This document shows, one piece after another, positions 24,882 to 36,704 of a DNA stretch of 64,000 nucleotides. The stretch covers positions 20,646,001 through 20,710,000 of the forward strand of contig CM114275.1 in assembly GCA_050084515.1 (NCBI GenBank), written 5' to 3'. The DNA comes from Blasia pusilla. Lineage: Eukaryota > Marchantiophyta > Marchantiopsida > Blasiales. Under the pieces are notes generated by a model. It did no database searches and was not told the DNA's origin. It saw only the letters and a program-made list of their open reading frames with translations. Position numbers and translations under genes: made by a program. Each line of letters opens with the position of its first letter. Positions within the stretch are counted from its first letter, which is position 1.

Positions 24882-26117
24882 CGCAAGTTGCAATACTTAT
24901 TATGGAAATTGGTAATTCGGGAACTAAAATTGGAGCATAAAGCTTCATATAGGAGTAAGTTCCTCTTTATTTATAACTTGTTTTTTTATGAAAGATTATA
25001 AAAATTTTGTGTTAAAAAACACATATGACTTCAACCTATGAGCTAAAGATAATGATATGGAATGATTGTTCCTCCAAAGAATTGGCTAAAATTTCCTCCA
25101 AAACAATACTTTCAAACTACTCACGAGGAGGGAAAAAATATGCACTATTTAGGAGTTGAAGATACCATGCCATTACCGAAAAAAGACCCCAACATAAACT
25201 TTCTTGAACAATATACTTGCAAACTACTAAAGATATATTATCATTGGGTCACTATGAGTATACTTCTTTCTACGCAACATGGTATTCAAGCCCACCTCCT
25301 ATTGGAGCTTAGAAGGCATCCTTGGGTGTGGGATTTCCCCCTATGGACAAGTCTATCCATAGGATGGACATACGTCCATGAACTTGTCCATATTTACGTG
25401 CAAAAAAATCTCCAATTGCAACCTTGTTCAATTGTGTTTGAGCGCAAGGATTATGGCTAGGCTAGATTATGGAAATAATGAGTAAGTATCATGTGTGTTG
25501 TTGTTGTGGACATGATCATCTAAAGATTACGAATGCAATTTTTAATTGATCAACGTGGAAGCAACATTGACGCACACAATTTTGAACCATGTTGTCAAAA
25601 GATTGACATTAGTTTCTCTCAATATATTTCTAAGGAATAAAGCTCAAAATATCCACATGATAAGGAAAGTAAGAAGAAATTTTGATAAGATAAATTTAGT
25701 TTAATTTTTATAGTTTTATTTGAGAAACATGGAAGGGGAGTTGATGTAGATTTAAGTAAAAAATCTTATTTTCATGTTTGGAAAGAGAATATGGCAATAA
25801 TATCTCTTGATTCTCTCCTAAGACGAGCTCATGAAACAACATCTTCAATTAACCATTTTAGTTTAGCCTTGTAAAATTTTGTTCTCTACATTATTAAACA
25901 AAAAAATTAATTCTTAAAAACTTTCCAAAGACAACCTACTTCTCATCTGGACCCTTATGAAGTAACCTGACATTTGTACTTATTGTCATAAGTACAAATG
26001 AGTATATTTGATCTTGATTAAGTTGAATTATCCATTATAGATTCTTTAGTAGCTGTACCTTCCATTTGGAGGTAAAGTTAGATTTCAGAAGTTATGTAGG
26101 TCGTAAATCATTAACTA

Positions 26118-26250
26118 CTAGTAAGATGCCAATGCAATGCAAGTGCCCTAAGAAAATAGGGATGTACTCCCCTATACACACTAATTATAATTCCATAATG
26201 AAATTGGAAATTGGAATTATAATTAGTGTGTATATGGGGACACATGGCAA
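26118..26250 (-). mobile_element. Possible Helitron 3' end next to a long inverted repeat
   Basis: CTAG at 26118-26121 is preceded on the minus strand by a degenerate GCACTTGCATTGCATTGGC hairpin at the spacing seen in the other Helitrons. A 26-bp inverted repeat follows: arms 26169-26194 and 26213-26239, with one extra base in the right arm and an 18-base loop. I could not find the 5' end. The foldback may be a separate small element. Confidence 0.35.
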
Positions 26251-27110
26251 ACTTGTATCGGTTAAAACTTAAAAATGATAGGGGTTGACCTTCGGGATGT
26301 TTAGACACGAGATGGGTGTCTCTAGTAATAGTCTAGATTCATTTTCTACTTCATATTAAAGCAAACTTAACAATAAACTTGATTTGTTTGGAGAAGATGC
26401 AAAGCATGTTCCAATAGGATAAATGAAAGTAATTCATGCGTTGGAATAATGCAAAGTGAACATCATTAGAAAGATGTTATACTCCCATAACCCATATCAT
26501 GATCTTACCAAACATGTCACATAAACCCAAGAAAAATCTATATATTATTTGGAGGATGTAGTTTTATAGGTGATTGCTCCTCCATTTGACATGTGTCTCT
26601 ACTCAATCAAAAATAATTTTGTGGTTATATGGTGTCAATGTTTTCTTTGGAAAATAGTACTTATAAAATTGGGGAAGTGTAAGGGGAATCTCATTTAAGC
26701 ATGAGTTATTAAATAGGGATCCGGTCATGGCACGGTCCCTTACAGATACTTACTAGATCCCTGTAAGAAGATTCGTGTGATTAAGATTAATGATATTTGT
26801 GTGACTTTGATAGCAACCTTGGGCCTTTGTTGTCTTCTCTTAAATCCATAGTCCGTGTCTCATAAAGCCGCCTTGGAACCTCCTACCAATTTCGTTCCCA
26901 AACACTCCAGAACTTCCAGTCCGTCCGATTCTCCCTCCCTTGCATTCTTTCGTGGTCGGGGTGGTATGTATGCGTTCAAATGTACATACTATTACATTCC
27001 GTACAATTTTTTTCTATAAAGCATTTTCTTTCCCACCCCTCTCAAAGGGCCGCTTACCGGCTCAACAAAATTTGAAACCTTGCATATAAAACCATACTCT
27101 TTGATAACAA

Positions 27111-27326
27111 TCTATATTATTATGGGAGAGTGGCTTCTTGATTTGCAAACACCTCTATGCTTGACAGTGGCAAATGGGTAGTGAGAAAATGTTTCACTTG
27201 CTACGGGCAGCAAGAAAATAAATTGGAATGTTTGTGCAACATCATCAATTTTTTCCCTTCACGGGCTATACACTTGCTCTTCAAACACTTTTTAATTTTC
27301 CGTGCATCGCACGGGCACGTTACTAG
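27111..27326 (+). mobile_element. Non-autonomous Helitron, best-preserved copy (216 bp)
   Basis: The 5' end TCTATATTATTATGGGAGAG follows an A. The 3' end has the perfect hairpin CCGTGCATCGCACGG (27300-27314), eight spacer bases and CTAG before a T. The interior matches the reverse complement of 2790-3217 over its whole length. There is no coding sequence. This copy best defines the family. Confidence 0.8.
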
Positions 27327-27745
27327 TATTATATTATGCTCACGTTATGAACCATATTCTTGTCTTCCTACAAAAGTTTTCAATCAAACCTGGTTCCAAA
27401 GTTCCGAATTTTAAAAGTCACGCAAGGTTTTAATAATTGAAGTCACAAAACTGGAATACAATTTAAATTCCGATGCATCGTTATAAGAAAATCCCTCATT
27501 AATACACAAATCCCGTATTTCAGCAGGTTCCGGTAAAGGTGACATAGCAGTCCGGGAGAGAGAGAGAGTAAGTTCTTGTACCAGAGATATAAATAGTCTA
27601 AGACGAAGTACAGGAGAGGGACTAGATACGTATACGGATGAGGACTAGTCGGGATTTCTCAGCGGATCACATCTATCGGGTTGGAAGTGGATTTACCGTT
27701 CATTGATCGGTCGACCGATTCATGCGTGCGTGCGTGCATTGTATA

Positions 27746-27873
27746 GCGGAGCAATGGACGCAGAAAGTGCAACGCAGGCCTGCCACAGATTTGGATCCCG
27801 TTGGATTCATGCATGTCTCGCTGCGCAGCGGAGAAATGGACGCAGAAAGCGCGACGCCTGCGACAGATTTGGA
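27746..27873. repeat. Two-copy direct repeat, about 46-50 bp
   Basis: GCGGAG-AATGGACGCAGAAAG at 27746 recurs at 27828. Both copies end in ACAGATTTGGA (27795 and 27873). The spacer is about 32 bp. Confidence 0.8.
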
Positions 27874-28615
27874 ACTCGCAGAAATCTAAGCCGGCCCGGA
27901 CATAATAACGTTGGCTTTGAAGAGGAGGAGAATGAATGAATGAATGTCTCCTCGTATCAGTCGGCTTGCAGTATGTACAGACCGACTGCAAGTCCGAGCG
28001 GTACGAGTTCGTTCGTTCGTTCGTTCGCTCGCTCGATTTTATTGTGCTGCCACTGCCGGTCCGGTCTTCCTGATTCGTGAGCCCTGGCAGGCGAGAGCGG
28101 AGGGATCCGGGGGAGACGAGTACGCTCGCCGAAGCCGACCGAGTCTCGGTCGAAGAAAAGAAATGATTTGCTGTTCGGGAATGGCAGGTTTCCGTTATCA
28201 ATACGTCTCTGCTAAACATGTCATGTCGAGAGATGAACTTTTGGCTTGTCGTTTATTTACGTGTGGACTCTGGAGGCAAATGCGCCTCATCCGGGCGTGG
28301 CAGAAGACGCTCTTCCATAGGCGACTCCCGCAAAGCTATGGACTGTTTCACCGGAAAGAAGCAGCGATCGCAGGAGCACCAGGGGCGTACTGACAAACGC
28401 TCGACCTGTTACACAGGGATCGCATACTCACTTTCCTGTGAGGGAGTTCCATGGCCCGGAAATGCATCCACACGCATCTGGAATGCGCGCAGATTTCGAA
28501 ACGCAGCGTTGGCACTCGCGCTTCACAGCGAACTGCGTGCATGATGACCGACTACGGTGGTCCGGTCCGGTACAGGAAGTACTATACAGGTTACAGGTAG
28601 TGTCGAGACTCGTGT

Positions 28616-28630
28616 GGGCGGGCGGGCGGG
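28616..28630 (+). repeat. G-quadruplex motif
   Basis: GGGCGGGCGGGCGGG: four G3 runs with single-base loops, followed by CAGGCAGGCAGG. Confidence 0.85.
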
Positions 28631-28835
28631 CAGGCAGGCAGCTCCTCGTGTACTGGTACACGGTGCACAAGGGCGTGGAGTTCGACGGACGGACGGACGG
28701 ACGGAAAGAGAAGTAGACTGAACGGAAAACGCAACCTGGACGGACGTCTGGAAACAAACAAAAGGGCTGGCGAGGAACCAGGCGGCAGCAGGGCCTGCTG
28801 ACCGCGACGCGACGCAAGAGTCGCAGTGGTGATGA

Positions 28836-28837
<2 letters not shown>

Positions 28838-28870
<33 letters not shown>
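28838..28870. repeat. (TC)n microsatellite
   Basis: About 16 uninterrupted TC units. A short GAGAGAGAG run follows at about 28888, so the two could pair. Confidence 0.95.
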
Positions 28871-28873
<3 letters not shown>

Positions 28874-28967
28874 GCTGTCAGAATCTGAGAGAGAGATGAG
28901 CGGAGCCGACGGCTGTGCTTTGCAGGGGAGGGACGCGGGCCCACGCGAGAGCGAAAGCGAACTTAGC

Positions 28968-28992
28968 GCAGTCGCAGTCGCAGTCGCAGTCG
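28968..28992. repeat. (GCAGTC)n hexanucleotide repeat
   Basis: Four perfect GCAGTC units plus one extra base, in the GC-rich island. Confidence 0.9.
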
Positions 28993-29669
28993 GGCGTTGG
29001 AAGGCGGCTCTGGTCACTCGTCTGCTGCAGACATTCCGGAGACAGGAGACGACGACATCGACGATCCAGACCCGCGACCGCATGCTTCAGCACCCGCCGC
29101 TAATTATAGTCGTAAGCACTGCGGCTTGTCAGCTCGCCGATCTCCCTTGCCGGCATCTGTCGCCGGTGGAAGGCTGCAGTCTTGCGGGACTGATGTCGCT
29201 GACATCAGCTGCCATTCGCTCTTCCGAGCGAAACTGCTCCCCTTCTGACCTCGTCCTTCGATCGCCGACCCCGCGCCTTTATTTGCCTTCTCCACTGTAT
29301 ACCGGTCGCCACAGCCGGGACCTGCTCCAGCCCTCTAAGGTCGTATCCACCGGCTATTATAGGTCGCGCTCATTTTATATTATTTATTTGGTCATGGTTT
29401 GAGTTTGTCTATAATTTTGGGACTCGTTTTACCTAGAATTTGTTAGCATTCGAAGTGATATCACCCTTTCGAAATCTCTTCCAAATTCAAGAGACTCAAA
29501 TAAGTGTGAGAGAGGATTTCGAATGATGAGTGGAGTCAAAATGGATTGGTTGCATGAGGAAAAACACCGACCAACAAAATTTCAGGTGTGGTTTAGCAAA
29601 GGCTAAGCTTTGGCAATCCTTCAAACCAAAGATGGATATGGATCCAAATGGTCACGACAACACTCAAGA

Positions 29670-29945
29670 ATGAATGCGAAGTGCATGGGTTTGCATTCCT
29701 CTTTTCTAATCCTAACCAAAGTCAAACTAGTGGTTCTATAGAGCATATCTATGAGGATATGCTGAGGATATGCTCCATTACGAAAACAAAGTGTCTGGGT
29801 CTATATTACTCATTTTCTTACTAGCCATTCTACATGGCATTAAAATACGAAGTGCCAAGGTCTATACTATTCATCATAGTCCTAGCCAACAACAAACTAG
29901 TGGTTCTCTATGGCATAATAGTAAAACAAATACTATATATTATTC
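29670..29945 (+). repeat. Degenerate tandem repeat, about three units
   Basis: AAACTAGTGGTTCT occurs near 29725 and 29892. The preceding motif (GAAGTGC-TGGGTCTATA-TA-TCAT) occurs near 29678, 29788 and 29849. Units are about 60-110 bp with gaps. Confidence 0.5.
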
Positions 29946-32900
29946 AAATTGTGATAGTAATTATCTTTGTTGAGTAGTAGGAGTCTTTTTTAATCCTTTG
30001 TGGCTACATAAATTCACTTGCAAAACCCTCGCAAATCAACACTAAGATTACATGGACCTTGCAACTAAATTTGAATGTTAAACAATTCATAGCCCTACAA
30101 AATGACCTTTAGGATTCACTCAGCCCTTATCTTGGTTTTTTGGTACCATAAGTGTCCAATCTTTCTAAGAATACTTTTACCTACTATGGCTAAAAGTGGA
30201 AAAAAATATGTGTGTCTCTGTAATTCTTTGGGATCCTTTACTTAAGGAAAGGGATAGCACCTTTGTGAAACGCTTTGGGTTATACTTGTAATTCTTTAAC
30301 CTTGTCCTTAAAATGTTTTGTGTAAACATTTTAGTCGGTAAGTGCTTTTTTGAGGGTTGAGTTTAAGATCAATAGGAAAAATGAGGATTCTGACCAACCA
30401 AAGACAATGCAAACAAATAGAGGATCATTATGAGTGATTGTAATATTATAAACTGCCACAATAGATTAGATGCTAAAGCGGTTGAGGGTCTATGGTTCTA
30501 TAGGTCTTTATAACCATAAATAGGAAGCGCCATGTGCATATCATTTACAACAATGGGTCCCAACACAATGAAGCCCCTTGTGTTATGATGGAAGTGTACT
30601 GCCATCCAAAGGCATAGACAATGACATGTATGTGTGTTAATACAGTGGATGACTCTCCTTCGACTGCACACAAAAAGTATATGTGTCGCTTGACTCTCTT
30701 GGCGGTCCTATGTCAATGAAGTTGGGGAAAGAAAACTAGAGTTGAATGTAGATGTCGTAATTAGATTGGTTTAGATGGTATGGTGGATGGATTAAATCTT
30801 TCTTGATGAGCCGAGATTTATGTTTGTTTGTTTTTTGAGGTGTCGTAGTATGAAATTTATTATTCAAGTTCCAGTGTTGCAAAACGCTAAGTCTTAGATG
30901 CATATCTAGTAAGGTCCTAAAAAGTGGGTCATTAATCACAAATCAAGGAGGATTGAACTTAATGGAATCACTAAAGCAAAACCAAAAATAGCTAGTTGCT
31001 CGACTCTTCTAGGGAGGTGGCAAATCATAAGATGAATCTCATCTCCAAGAGAGAGGGTGGAGAGATCCACCATATAAAGATTAAAATGACGAAAATCCTC
31101 AGACCAAATCTTGAGACCAGAGGGTGGTGAACCACATCACGGGCTAACTTGCTAAGAGTAGCCAAGATGGGTGTACATACCTTTAAATAAGTCTTAGGAG
31201 GAAAGGCGGGGAACCATTTGTGGAAACTAAGAGTGAGCCAAGATGGGTAGGAAAGCCTTAAGGTTAATTCTTAGTTTAAAAGATTGGTTTGGGAATCAAG
31301 ATTAGTTAGACATGCCGTGGTCCCATGAGACTACCCACGAATAACAATTGGCAACAAGATCACCGACGAGATATAAAGGCATGAGTCAAGATATGCGGTC
31401 AGCTATGAGATGCATGAAATAAGAGGCAAGATCCATCTTGGATGAATGATAGAAGGAATTAAGCCAAGGCTCCTTGGCAAGAGGATATGCCCTTTATGTG
31501 ACTTGAGACATAAGACTACTTCGCCTCCAACTCATGGGACCTCCAACAACTTAGGTCTTGGGCACTAGCCTACATCTTTTTCTTGCAAGGCTCGAGATGA
31601 GAGTCTCTTTGCAAGTTAAGAAAAAGAAGAGAAACAAAGAAGAGACTTTACAATATCAAGTGATTTTACCATTGAAAATTTCTAAAGCAAATGAGTGCCT
31701 ATGAAAGAGGTTGCGAATCATACAAAGGATGGAACAATGAGTTTCAATTAGCTTGGGATTACATTTGTATTTTATTATAAGATGTTGTGCTATAAATTTA
31801 TTCATGTTCAAATGATCTTGCCATTCCAAATTTGTGATCTTATGTGATGGGCATGAGAGATGGTGTGATGGATAGAAAGTTATTAAAGATTGTTTGATAA
31901 TGATGTATGATGTTTAATTATTATTTGTAATGTAAAACATTAAGACAATGTGAATGCTAGGTTGCTTCATTACTTTTATGAGTAGTCACATATATCTAGA
32001 TTAGAATCCGCTAATGCTCTAGTCTTCAAAGTTTCCTACATTTGAATATGAAAGACCATAAATGTAAGTAATTCTTCGGTTATTTTTGCAATGATTGGAA
32101 TATTTGAAGATAATAGACAAAATTACAATAATTACACTCATGCATATAATCTCACAACTTGATTTCTTTTGATCTTGATCTAGTAGTTTCCTCAAAGGTG
32201 TGATGTAAACACATTTGCTTGTGTTTGGAAGTTTGCTCAAAGTTATGATATGAAATAAGCTCTTGCTCCCAATTTAAAACTCTATAATTTGGAATGTGTG
32301 TGTACGTGTGAGAAATTTGGAAGGGAATTTGATGTGGAATATTATACAATCACAGAGGATATAATACTAAAATAAATTCATCTATCAATATTTTGGCTAT
32401 AAAAAAATATTATCTAATTTTTCATTGCCCTTATATAAATGTGGCTATGATACATGAGTTGGAGAAAACCAAGTAGGGGTGTCTTCAAGAGGTAATACAA
32501 CTTATGGCATAGATGGACGCTCAAGATAAATAACACAAAGAGTGCCAAAGAAATTATTTTATTTTATTCATTGTTAGATCTAAGATTAAAAAGATAAACT
32601 ACTTAGTGCATAATCATTCCATTAGAATTCTAGGATCAGTAATTAAAGAAGCTCTAGTTATAAGAATTTGGTGCTACATGCAATTCATTTACTTACCTAC
32701 AAATTACAAATCTTTTCTTATGGAAGATTGGTGATATAACGTCTCAAATATGGGTCGAATAGGGGTCCAACCAATCTCCATAACCACATATAAAAGAACA
32801 CATCTACATATGAAGTGGGGATCCCCCTAGGTCCCCAGTTCAAATCCACTTGAGAAACACAATACGTTGAAAATAAAAGTAAGTATATTTATATGGATAG

Positions 32901-33830
32901 ACATAATTTGTGTGTTTTTTTCACATCTAACACATACCCGGTTAATCTCAAATTAAAATTGAAGGATCTGAAAATGTTCTATGTAGCTAAGGAAACAAAT
33001 ACGCTACTGAATCAATGATAATATTCCACTTAACTCAAACTTTTTCCAACATTTGATTCCATTTTTTCACTTAGATTTAGAAATGACTATTGCATTTTGA
33101 CATCCACATATTATTTATATCTTAAAGATACAGATGTTGAGTTTGATCAAAATCAAATAATAAAAAAACAACCTTGTGACAAGATACTATTAATTCAATA
33201 AGGATTTTCCCTTCTTTTGTAAGTTGTCATTCTATGGGTGTGGGAGCACTAATTCCCTTCTTTTGGGCTTACGCAAAGCAAGAAAATCTTTTTTTAATTT
33301 CGTGAAAGAGTCTCGCGAGCCATAATACATGTCAATTACATATGATCGGGTGGAGTGGCGCAACATTTTCCCTTGGGCTTAAGTTAAGATATTTTCATAT
33401 TTACACAAAAAAATTTGCTTCTCGTATTGACGAATTAGAAGAAATTTTGTTAAGATTTGTGTAAAATTTCTCAAGGGGATAGACATCGATCCAAAAAAGA
33501 AATACAAAACATTAATAGCTTCCTTTAATTTTTTAGGATTTCCTATAAAATAAGCTCTCTTAAGAAACCTAGTCAAGGAAAAAAGCTAAATTTGGGAAAA
33601 TAAGTATATTTATAAAAGTTAATATTAGAAAAATATATAAGAAAATGGATAAATTTGAAAAATAAATAGTTTAACTAGATTTAGTGGAAACTTAGATGCT
33701 TGGAAATTTTTTTTAATCTCCACCTAAAGGCATAAGGCGTATGGCTATCTACTACAAGATGGGTATCTTTGGAAAAGGCCAAAGAGGAAAGATGGAATGC
33801 CCTTGAGGATGATGGATACAATAGGACAAA
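29946..33830. other. AT-rich intergenic DNA, no gene seen
   Basis: No domain-bearing frame. Near 32830-32850 the sequence CAGTTCAAATCCA resembles a tRNA-type B box and could belong to a decayed SINE, but no convincing A box or 3' tail confirms it. Short GCCAAGATGGG repeats lie near 31160 and 31240. Confidence 0.4.
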
Positions 33831-34957
33831 AATGCAAGTGCTCAAAGAATTCCATAATTCTTCATGGGCATGACACACAAGTACTTGGGCAACTTTCACC
33901 AAGATAAAAGAGAGGTATTGGTGGAAAGGCCTATATAAGGATGTTGAGAGATATGTTGGGTCATGTGTTGAATGTCAGTTTCAATCAGAAATCAGGGTGA
34001 GAGATGAGCTTAAACCACATATCCTTTGTCTATTCATCATCAATGGGTTATAGCTCTAGTTGCTATGCCACTAGGTCTTTGGGGAATGCGTTTCCTGGTC
34101 CTAGCACAAGAAGAGTTGTCAAACTTTGTAGAAGGGAGGGCTTTACGAGCTAAAACAACAGAGCCTATATGTCATTTTATTCTACAGGATATTTTTGCTC
34201 GATATGGGAGTGTCGGGAGAATCCGTGCAGATAGAGGTGAGCTAAATGCAGAGGAAGCACAAGAGTTCTTCAAGAGATCTGGAGTCTAGTTGAGATTAAC
34301 AATCTCTATGAATCCGGAGGCAAATGGCAAGAGCGAAAGGGGACATCCGCCAATCATTCAAGCATTGGTAAGGGCGTGTGGAGATCGTTATGCTGACTGG
34401 CCTACATTGCTTCTATTTGCTTTATGGGCAGATAGAACCACTCACAGCACCGTTACAGGGTTCATGCCTACAAAGTTGATGATAGGTCAAAAGTCGATAA
34501 TGCCAACAGAAGAAGATATACCCACTTGGATGGGTTTGCCGTGGGAAGACGGGCTCGATAGGAAAGAGCTCCCAGCACTCCGAATGCAGCAGCTAGAGCG
34601 GCGGGAAGAAGATATTGCAGAAGCATTAGTCAAAATGAAGGAAGCAAGGTTGAAAAATAAGGAGCGCTTCGACAAAATGCATCGACTTCGTAAGGAGCCT
34701 ATAAGAGAAGGAGATTGGGTCTTGGTGCACGACAATAGCCTCGAAAACCATCATAATACAATTAAGAAGTTTGCACGTCATTGGCTTGGTCCATACGTTG
34801 TAGTCTTTTCTTTTGACAATGCCATTTACAAACTACGTGAACTAGATGGCACAATTCCCAAGCTGCCAATTGCAGGAAAAAGGGTCAAGATTTTTTGTAG
34901 ACGTGACGGATTTCTTGATTTCGATTCAATGTGTCTAGAGGCACAACAAAAATAAGT
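33830..34957 (+). pseudogene. Ty3/gypsy integrase fragment, second lineage
   Basis: Zinc-finger remnants (CVEC, about 33965-33980) lead into an integrase core and C-terminal domain. The frame from 34026 to 34955 is open except for one TAG at 34287. It contains RADRGELNAEEA, with the second catalytic Asp, and NPEANGKSERGHPP, with the catalytic Glu. It then has the GPY-type motif RHWLGPYVV and AIYKLRELDGT. The first catalytic Asp position reads Ala in WVIALVAMP (I expect D before LVAMP). The rest of pol is missing upstream. The sequence is clearly different from the integrase at 43.6-44.2 kb and has no PHD finger. The long open frame in AT-rich DNA suggests a younger insertion than the 12.3 kb relic. 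Confidence 0.85.
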
Positions 34958-36308
34958 TTGAGTAAAATAGCAAGAAGTCTCGATATTTTCGGCACATACC
35001 GAAGGACGTGCAGGTTTGGAGGGATGAATGTCGTATAGTAAAATCAGCGAGTGTATAAACTCCTTCATCGTTAAGTGTTAGATAGAGTTTTATTAGTATT
35101 AAGTAAATTATCTTAGGAAAAGGAAATTCCCATATTTAAACCTCTTTATGGTGCCTCTTTTATGCGGGCCCAACTTTAGAAAAGAGGTAATAAATAAAGG
35201 ATGATTTTATAAAAGTAAAATAGTGAGGTTGGTACTTTAATGAAAAGTAAAAGTAGGCTTGGTTGGTAGCTAGGTTAGTTGGGGTAATTTGGAAAATATC
35301 AAGTGGGTAAAAGAAGATATTTTGGAAGAGATAAGAGGAAATCTACTTGTGTCAAAATGTGATTGGCTAAGCCTTGAGAGGAAGCCATGTGGCACAAGAT
35401 AAGATTAACTCTCTTTCGTACTCTTGTGGATCTCTTGTGAGTATATAAAGAGGAGGGAACTTCAAGGGTTCATCACCTTCTATTCCATATCTTGAGTCTT
35501 TCGTGTCATTCTTGAGTGTATGACTTTGGGATTGCTTGCTCTTCGAATGAGAGTGGATCACCCCTCTTGGGAGAGTAACTTGACCATGGTCTATTCTTAG
35601 AGAGGTTTCTAGAGTGTGTGTGTGTGTGTGTGTGGAGATGAGAGGTTTGTCACCTTAGAGGAGTTTAGTCATACTAAAATAGTGATTGTTTTGGCTTGTT
35701 ACTTCCCCAATGAGATTGGATTACCCCTCTTGGGAGAATAATTCCGTCAAAACCCATTCTTGAGGAGAGTAGAGAATGTCTGTCAAGCATGGATAGGGGT
35801 GGAGCACGAGTTGTGCCCGATTTTCCTTTCCTTAATCCATACCATGTCAAGATACTCTTTGTAGATAGGCACTAGTTCACTCGCTATTTAGTTTATCACT
35901 TTGGGGAGACGTTCATGAACCAGGTCATTCAATCTCCATCTCCGATGATCCTTCTTGTCGTCACATATGGAAGGACATGGGATTGTACTTTGTATGTCCT
36001 TATATAGCGATCCATGGACATCAATAGGCCTGCTTAAGTAGGGTTTAATACTAGTTGTGTTATCTTCCTCGTATACAAGCGTAAAATAGTTTATAGGGAT
36101 TTTATAGTTATAAATTTTGGGATCCGATGTTACGAAGAAGTGATCGCCTCGGCACTTCCATTTGTGATACTCGTTGTGAGAGAATGGAGAGTATACATAA
36201 TAATTTTATATTGAAAAAGGATATCTTCTCAGGTAGTTCATCTTGCATCGACCGCGTCTGCCGCAGCTAGAAGGCCTGCCCTTACTTGAAGAAAGGCTCT
36301 CGACACGA
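34958..36308. other. Possible LTR/noncoding region downstream of the gypsy fragment
   Basis: Noncoding. It contains a two-copy repeat (35541-35612 and 35701-35785, sharing TACCCCTCTTGGGAGA-TAA or close variants) and a (GT)n run at 35614-35634. By position it may include the 3' LTR of the 33.8-34.96 kb element, but no second LTR copy is in the window, so this stays unproven. Confidence 0.35.
35614..35634. repeat. (GT)n microsatellite
   Basis: About ten uninterrupted GT units. Confidence 0.9.
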
Positions 36309-36704
36309 CATCGGACTATCTTGAGTGTAACTTTGTCCCACTATGTCGGATGAGGTTGAGGATAGGTCCATTGTGTCAGGAATGTTGTTTCTGACAACTT
36401 TCATGTTGAGGTCTTTCACAGTCGGATGACTTGTTGACCAAGTCACCCGCCTCTGGTAACCTGTCCGCGCACACGTTACCAAGGGGATGGCTATTTTTGG
36501 GGGAAGAGCCTTTTGGCTCTTCCCAACCCTATCTAAGAGAGGAAGATGGCTTTCCTAAGCCATCTTTCTCATGTTGGGCCATGGAGCACCTCTCTTGTAT
36601 GTGTGTGAGATAGGACTAGGGTGCTAGCGTCCGGATTCTTTGATAGTAGAGGGTGAACGAGGCTTGATATGCTGAGTGTGCCGTTTTTACTTCTCTTTAT
36701 TTTT
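36309..36704 (+). repeat. 5' LTR, truncated on the left
   Basis: Matches 45124-45541 almost end to end, at about 94% by eye over the clearest 290 bp. It contains two adjacent perfect hairpins: GGGAAGAGCC/GGCTCTTCCC (36501-36524) and AAGATGGCTT/AAGCCATCTT (36543-36566). Homology starts abruptly at GGACTATCTT and ends at CTCTTTATTTT. The first 200 bp of the 3' LTR are missing here. I did not find a convincing tRNA primer-binding site after it. Confidence 0.8.

Larger units (their letters stand above)
27620..29400. other. GC- and CpG-rich, microsatellite-rich island without a gene
   Basis: Within AT-rich surroundings this block is GC-rich and carries many simple repeats: TGCG (27723-27738), GTTC/GCTC (28007-28035), GACG (28684-28704), TC (28838-28870) and GCAGTC (28968-28992). 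It also has a G-quadruplex motif (28616-28630) and a 46-50 bp duplication. Several long frames exist on both strands, up to 186 codons on the minus strand, but they run through these simple repeats and show no domain. It could be a promoter/5' region of an unseen gene or an unmethylated remnant. Confidence 0.45.

Noticed and set aside
25062-25460. 132-codon plus-strand open frame in AT-rich DNA
   Set aside because: No motif or domain, and part of it overlaps a sequence resembling the dispersed GGACAxGTCC repeat.
27659-28219. 186-codon minus-strand open frame
   Set aside because: It runs through TGCG and GTTC microsatellites and a direct repeat; low-complexity protein with no domain.
28523-29083. 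186-codon minus-strand open frame rich in Arg/Glu
   Set aside because: The Arg-Glu run is the translation of the (TC)n microsatellite, and the rest overlaps other repeats.
32740-32870. Possible tRNA-derived SINE with a B-box-like CAGTTCAAATCCA
   Set aside because: No clear A box at the proper distance and no 3' tail or target duplication seen.
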